DNA of 8,160 bases from Oscillospiraceae bacterium. Lineage in GTDB: Bacteria > Bacillota > Clostridia > Oscillospirales > Ruminococcaceae. The notes under the pieces were generated by a model. That model did not search any database. It worked only from the letters and a program-made list of their open reading frames with translations, and was not told the origin of the DNA. Numbering within the stretch: the stretch's first letter is position 1; the number at the start of each line of letters is the position of its first letter. The stretch lies in NCBI GenBank assembly GCA_017483405.1, contig JAFUWP010000134.1:1-8160 (forward strand). Reading direction: 5' to 3'. This document shows positions 5,575-8,160 of this stretch, piece after piece. The position numbers and the translations under genes were made by a program.

Positions 5575-6003
5575 ATGACTGCAAATCAGCTTTCTATCTT
5601 CATGGAGAACAAACCAGGCCAGCTGGTGAAAGTGACCGAGGAACTCAAAGAAACGGGTATCGACATCCGTGCCATGTCTCTGGCAGATACCAAAGATTTC
5701 GGCATTGTCCGGATGATTGTCAGCGACTGCGACAAGGCACAGCAGGCACTCAAAGCGAAGGGATTCATGTCCACCATCACAAAAGTGCTCTGCGTGGCGA
5801 TGAATGACCATCCTGGCGGACTCAGTGCCGTGACAAAACTGCTCGCTGAATCCGATGTCAATATTGATTATCTCTATGCCTGCATCACGGTTGTCGGAAA
5901 AGATGCCTATATTGTCATGCATGTGGATGATGAGAAAAAAGCATCGGATATTCTGACAAAAGCCGGCATCAAGCTGGTTTCCGACCTTCAGACAGTTGTC
6001 TGA
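5575..6003 (+). CDS. Tandem ACT-domain protein (probable amino-acid sensor)
   Basis: The 142-aa protein consists of two ACT domains, about residues 4-66 (LSIFMENKPGQLVKVTEEL, IDIRAMSLADTKDFGIVRMI) and 72-140 (VLCVAMNDHPGGLSAVTKLL, VNIDYLYACITVVGKDAYIV). Both contain the P-G-x-L/S turn before the first helix, where ACT domains bind small ligands. There is no catalytic or DNA-binding domain. Stand-alone ACT pairs of this type are often found beside paaK and ior genes in anaerobes and are thought to bind amino acids. A role in sensing Phe, Tyr or Trp to control PaaK or IorAB is inference. AAGGAGG (5561-5567) lies 7 bases before ATG. It is the last gene of the operon, 36 bases after iorB and directly before a terminator. 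Confidence 0.9.
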   Translation: MTANQLSIFMENKPGQLVKVTEELKETGIDIRAMSLADTKDFGIVRMIVSDCDKAQQALKAKGFMSTITKVLCVAMNDHPGGLSAVTKLLAESDVNIDYLYACITVVGKDAYIVMHVDDEKKASDILTKAGIKLVSDLQTVV

Positions 6004-6016
6004 AATGCGTTCTTTC

Positions 6017-6048
6017 TGCCCCTGTGCTCTTGGTACAGGGGCATTTTT
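6017..6048 (+). terminator. Terminator of the paaK-ior-ACT operon
   Basis: TGCCCCTGT (6017-6025) pairs with ACAGGGGCA (6035-6043), extended inward by G-U and C-G pairs, and is followed by five T (6044-6048). It lies 14 bases after the ACT gene stop and ends a transcript of about 4.7 kb. Confidence 0.93.
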
Positions 6049-6065
6049 GTCAGGAAAAATAAAAA

Positions 6066-6086
6066 TTTACATAAAATCTCTGTAAA
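6066..6086. promoter_or_regulatory. Inverted repeat upstream of the ppk promoter (possible operator)
   Basis: TTTACA (6066-6071) and TGTAAA (6081-6086) form a perfect 6-bp inverted repeat with a 9-base gap, centred about 50 bases before the expected ppk start. TTTACA resembles a Pho-box half site, but Bacillus Pho boxes are direct repeats of 11-bp period and no second direct copy is seen. It may be a site for another dimeric regulator or chance in AT-rich DNA. Confidence 0.3.
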
Positions 6087-6111
6087 AACTATTCCATTTC
6101 GGAAACTTTTG

Positions 6112-6120
6112 TGCTATAAT
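6112..6120 (+). promoter_or_regulatory. Promoter of ppk (extended -10)
   Basis: TGC-TATAAT (TATAAT at 6115-6120) is a consensus extended -10. The sequence 17 bases upstream (TTCCAT, 6092-6097) is a poor -35, so the promoter may lean on the extended -10 or on an activator. The start near 6127 gives a leader of about 38 bases. Confidence 0.75.
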
Positions 6121-6164
6121 AAAAACAATACTAATTATGATATTTAGAACGGAGGTATCCCCTT

Positions 6165-8160
6165 ATGACGAAACCCTATTACATGAACCGCGAACTTTCA
6201 TGGATTCAGTTCAATCAGCGCGTACTGGAAGAAGCCGAGGATGCGAATGTTCCTCTGCTGGAACAACTCAGTTTTTCGGCGATATATCAAAGCAATCTGG
6301 ATGAGTTCGTACAGGTGCGCATCGGCACGATGCTCGACAGAATGCAGGCGGAAACCGGTCAGCATAAAAAAGATTCACGCTCCGGCATGACTCCCAAAAA
6401 ACAGCTCAAAGCCATGCTGAACGCCATTCAGGAACTTCTTGCACGAAAAGACAGTGCCTATTATAATACTATGACGAAACTCAAAGAATACGGAATTATG
6501 CATATCGCTTTTTCTGATGCCTCTCCGGAAGAAAAAATCTTTCTGGAACAGTATTTCAAGAGAGAAGTCAAGATGTTGCTTTCCCCCATTGTGCTCGATA
6601 AGCGTCAGCCTTTCCCGTTCCTGAAAAACAAGGCGATTTATGTCGCTGTACATCTGGCATCGAAATCGGGAATCAAGATGGGGATTATTCCGGCAGGCGG
6701 TTCTGACAGAATTATCCGTCTTGGCAGAACCGGCAGATTTATTCTTCTGGAAGATTTGATTCTGCATTTTGTTCCCCAGATTTTCAAGAATGATAAAGTG
6801 TTGGATGCCGCCGTCATCCGCGTGACAAGAAGCGGCTCTATCAGTTTTGAAAGCTCCGCGCAGGATGAAGATTCCGACTTCCGCGATACGATGAAAGACT
6901 TAATCCGCAAGCGCAATAAACAGGATGCTGTCCGTCTCCAGATGAATTCCGCTCTCGATAAAGATGCCGAAGAATATCTGCTGAAAAAACTGAATTTATC
7001 CCATAAGCAGTTATTTCTGGAACAGACGCCGCTGGATTTGTCCTTTGTCTATCAGTTAGGGGAATTCAACCCCGCGCCTGAACTGCGGTTCGCTCCTCAG
7101 AAACCTCAGAACAGAACGGATATTTCTCCCAAAACCAGCATGATGACCCAGATTGCTGAACATGATATTATGCTGTCCTATCCTTATGAATCTATTTCGC
7201 CGTTTCTGCGCCTGCTGGATGAAGCCTCCATCGACCCCGATGTGTCTTCTATCAAGATTACGCTTTATCGGCTCGCCTCCGACAGCCGCGTGATTGCCTC
7301 ACTCTGTCAGGCCGCCGAAAACGGAAAAGATGTGCTTGTTCTGGTCGAACTCCGTGCAAGATTCGATGAGGAAAATAATATCCGCTGGGCAGAACGTCTC
7401 ATCGATGCCGGATGTACGGTCATCTACGGCCCTCATAACATGAAAGTACACTCGAAATTACTGCTCATCACCAGAAAAACAGAAAACGGTCTGGAAAATT
7501 TCGTACAAATCGGCACAGGCAATTATAATGAAAAAACATCCAGAATCTATACGGATTTATCCCTGATGACTGCTAATCCCGAAATCGCCGAAGATGCCCA
7601 TCATGTCTTTGATGCCCTCTCTACAGATACGCTCGTCAGACAGACCAAACAGCTCCTTGTTGCCCCTATAGGCCTGAAACCCCGTATTCTTGCCATGATT
7701 GACGAAGAAATCGAACATGCCCGAAACGGTCAGGATGCCTATTTCGCCGCAAAAGTGAACTCCATCAGTGACAAGCAGATTATGGATAAGCTCGCAGAAG
7801 CCTCGCAGGCCGGTGTGAAAATCGAACTCGTTGTCCGCGGTATCTGCTGTCTGAAATCCGGCATTCCCGAATATACCGATAATATCAGAATCGTCAGCAT
7901 TGTAGGCCGCTATCTCGAACACAGCCGAATCTATATCGCCGGTACGGAAGACCGCCGGAAAGTCTATATCAGTTCTGCTGACTTCATGACAAGAAATACC
8001 GTTCACCGAGTCGAAGTCGCCGCACCCCTGTTAAACAAAAAACTTCGGGAACAGGCCGTCAGACTCGTGAAACTCTGCCTTGCCGATAACGTCAAAGCCC
8101 GTATCGGCCAGCCGGACGGCTCATTTAAGCACTGCACTCCCGTCACCGGCGATGAGGCCG
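6165..8160 (+). CDS. ppk1: Polyphosphate kinase 1 (3' end outside window)
   Basis: The enzyme reversibly moves the terminal phosphate of ATP onto inorganic polyphosphate. 665 codons are visible without a stop; full PPK1 is about 690-720 aa, so only the tail is missing. Domains by comparison with the family: N domain about 1-105 (NRELSWIQFNQRVLEEA; SNLDEFVQVRIG with ATP-contact N44), head domain about 106-310, C1 about 315-495, C2 from about 496. Conserved catalytic features are R369 in TLYRLASDS, ELRARFDEENN, the autophosphorylated-type H429 in MKVHSKLLL, H586 in YLEHSRIYI, and SADFMTRN followed by RVEVAAPL. GGAGG (6151-6155) lies 9 bases before ATG. It has its own promoter after the operon terminator, so it is not co-transcribed with ior by default. 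No exopolyphosphatase gene is visible beside it, but the right flank is unseen. Confidence 0.96.
   Translation, partial: MTKPYYMNRELSWIQFNQRVLEEAEDANVPLLEQLSFSAIYQSNLDEFVQVRIGTMLDRMQAETGQHKKDSRSGMTPKKQLKAMLNAIQELLARKDSAYYNTMTKLKEYGIMHIAFSDASPEEKIFLEQYFKREVKMLLSPIVLDKRQPFPFLKNKAIYVAVHLASKSGIKMGIIPAGGSDRIIRLGRTGRFILLEDLILHFVPQIFKNDKVLDAAVIRVTRSGSISFESSAQDEDSDFRDTMKDLIRKRNKQDAVRLQMNSALDKDAEEYLLKKLNLSHKQLFLEQTPLDLSFVYQLGEFNPAPELRFAPQKPQNRTDISPKTSMMTQIAEHDIMLSYPYESISPFLRLLDEASIDPDVSSIKITLYRLASDSRVIASLCQAAENGKDVLVLVELRARFDEENNIRWAERLIDAGCTVIYGPHNMKVHSKLLLITRKTENGLENFVQIGTGNYNEKTSRIYTDLSLMTANPEIAEDAHHVFDALSTDTLVRQTKQLLVAPIGLKPRILAMIDEEIEHARNGQDAYFAAKVNSISDKQIMDKLAEASQAGVKIELVVRGICCLKSGIPEYTDNIRIVSIVGRYLEHSRIYIAGTEDRRKVYISSADFMTRNTVHRVEVAAPLLNKKLREQAVRLVKLCLADNVKARIGQPDGSFKHCTPVTGDEA

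Noticed and set aside
7557..8006. 149-codon minus-strand frame inside ppk
   Set aside because: It lies opposite the conserved C2 domain of PPK1 including H586; no independent start signal or family resemblance.

Overview
The window looks like chromosome from an anaerobic, low-to-mid GC Gram-positive bacterium, most likely a gut or rumen member of the Clostridia (Ruminococcus/Oscillospiraceae-like). The signs are strong AGGAGG-type ribosome binding sites, TTGACA/TATAAT promoters with an extended TGn -10, an oxygen-sensitive ferredoxin-linked 2-oxoacid oxidoreductase, and a small protein with two peptidoglycan-binding domains. The genus is inferred from style, not demonstrated. All genes read on the + strand.

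Layout. (1) Bases 1-561: the last codons of a probable upstream gene, then a 169-aa protein with two peptidoglycan-binding domains, ending in a large hairpin terminator (581-649). (2) Bases 670-1323: a self-contained CRISPR transcription unit with a near-consensus promoter, a T-rich leader, seven full 33-bp repeats plus a 5'-truncated eighth, and an intrinsic terminator. No cas gene lies in the window. Repeats 1-5 are identical, repeats 6-7 form a variant block with a changed hairpin loop, and repeat 8 keeps only its 3' part. (3) Bases 1329-6048: a five-gene operon with a consensus promoter and a terminator: paaK (aryl-acetate CoA ligase), iorA (2-oxoacid oxidoreductase alpha subunit with two 4Fe-4S clusters), a C_GCAxxG_C_C-family cysteine-rich protein, iorB (beta/gamma-type subunit) and a tandem ACT-domain protein. 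(4) Bases 6115-8160: an extended -10 promoter and ppk1, polyphosphate kinase, which runs off the right edge after 665 codons.

How the genes work together. PaaK makes arylacetyl-CoA from an arylacetate using ATP and CoA. IorAB interconverts arylacetyl-CoA + CO2 + reduced ferredoxin with the arylpyruvate. Because PaaK is AMP-forming, the pair suits assimilation of phenylacetate or indoleacetate into aromatic amino acids by reductive carboxylation, a route known physiologically in rumen ruminococci. The oxidative direction cannot be excluded. The ACT protein is a plausible amino-acid sensor and the cysteine-rich protein a plausible redox partner.

The least ordinary material is the CRISPR unit: its mosaic repeats, its truncated terminal repeat, and two distal spacers whose reverse complements look like translation starts, one with a complete Shine-Dalgarno and ATG. 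The second point of interest is the cysteine-rich gene sitting between the two IOR subunit genes.
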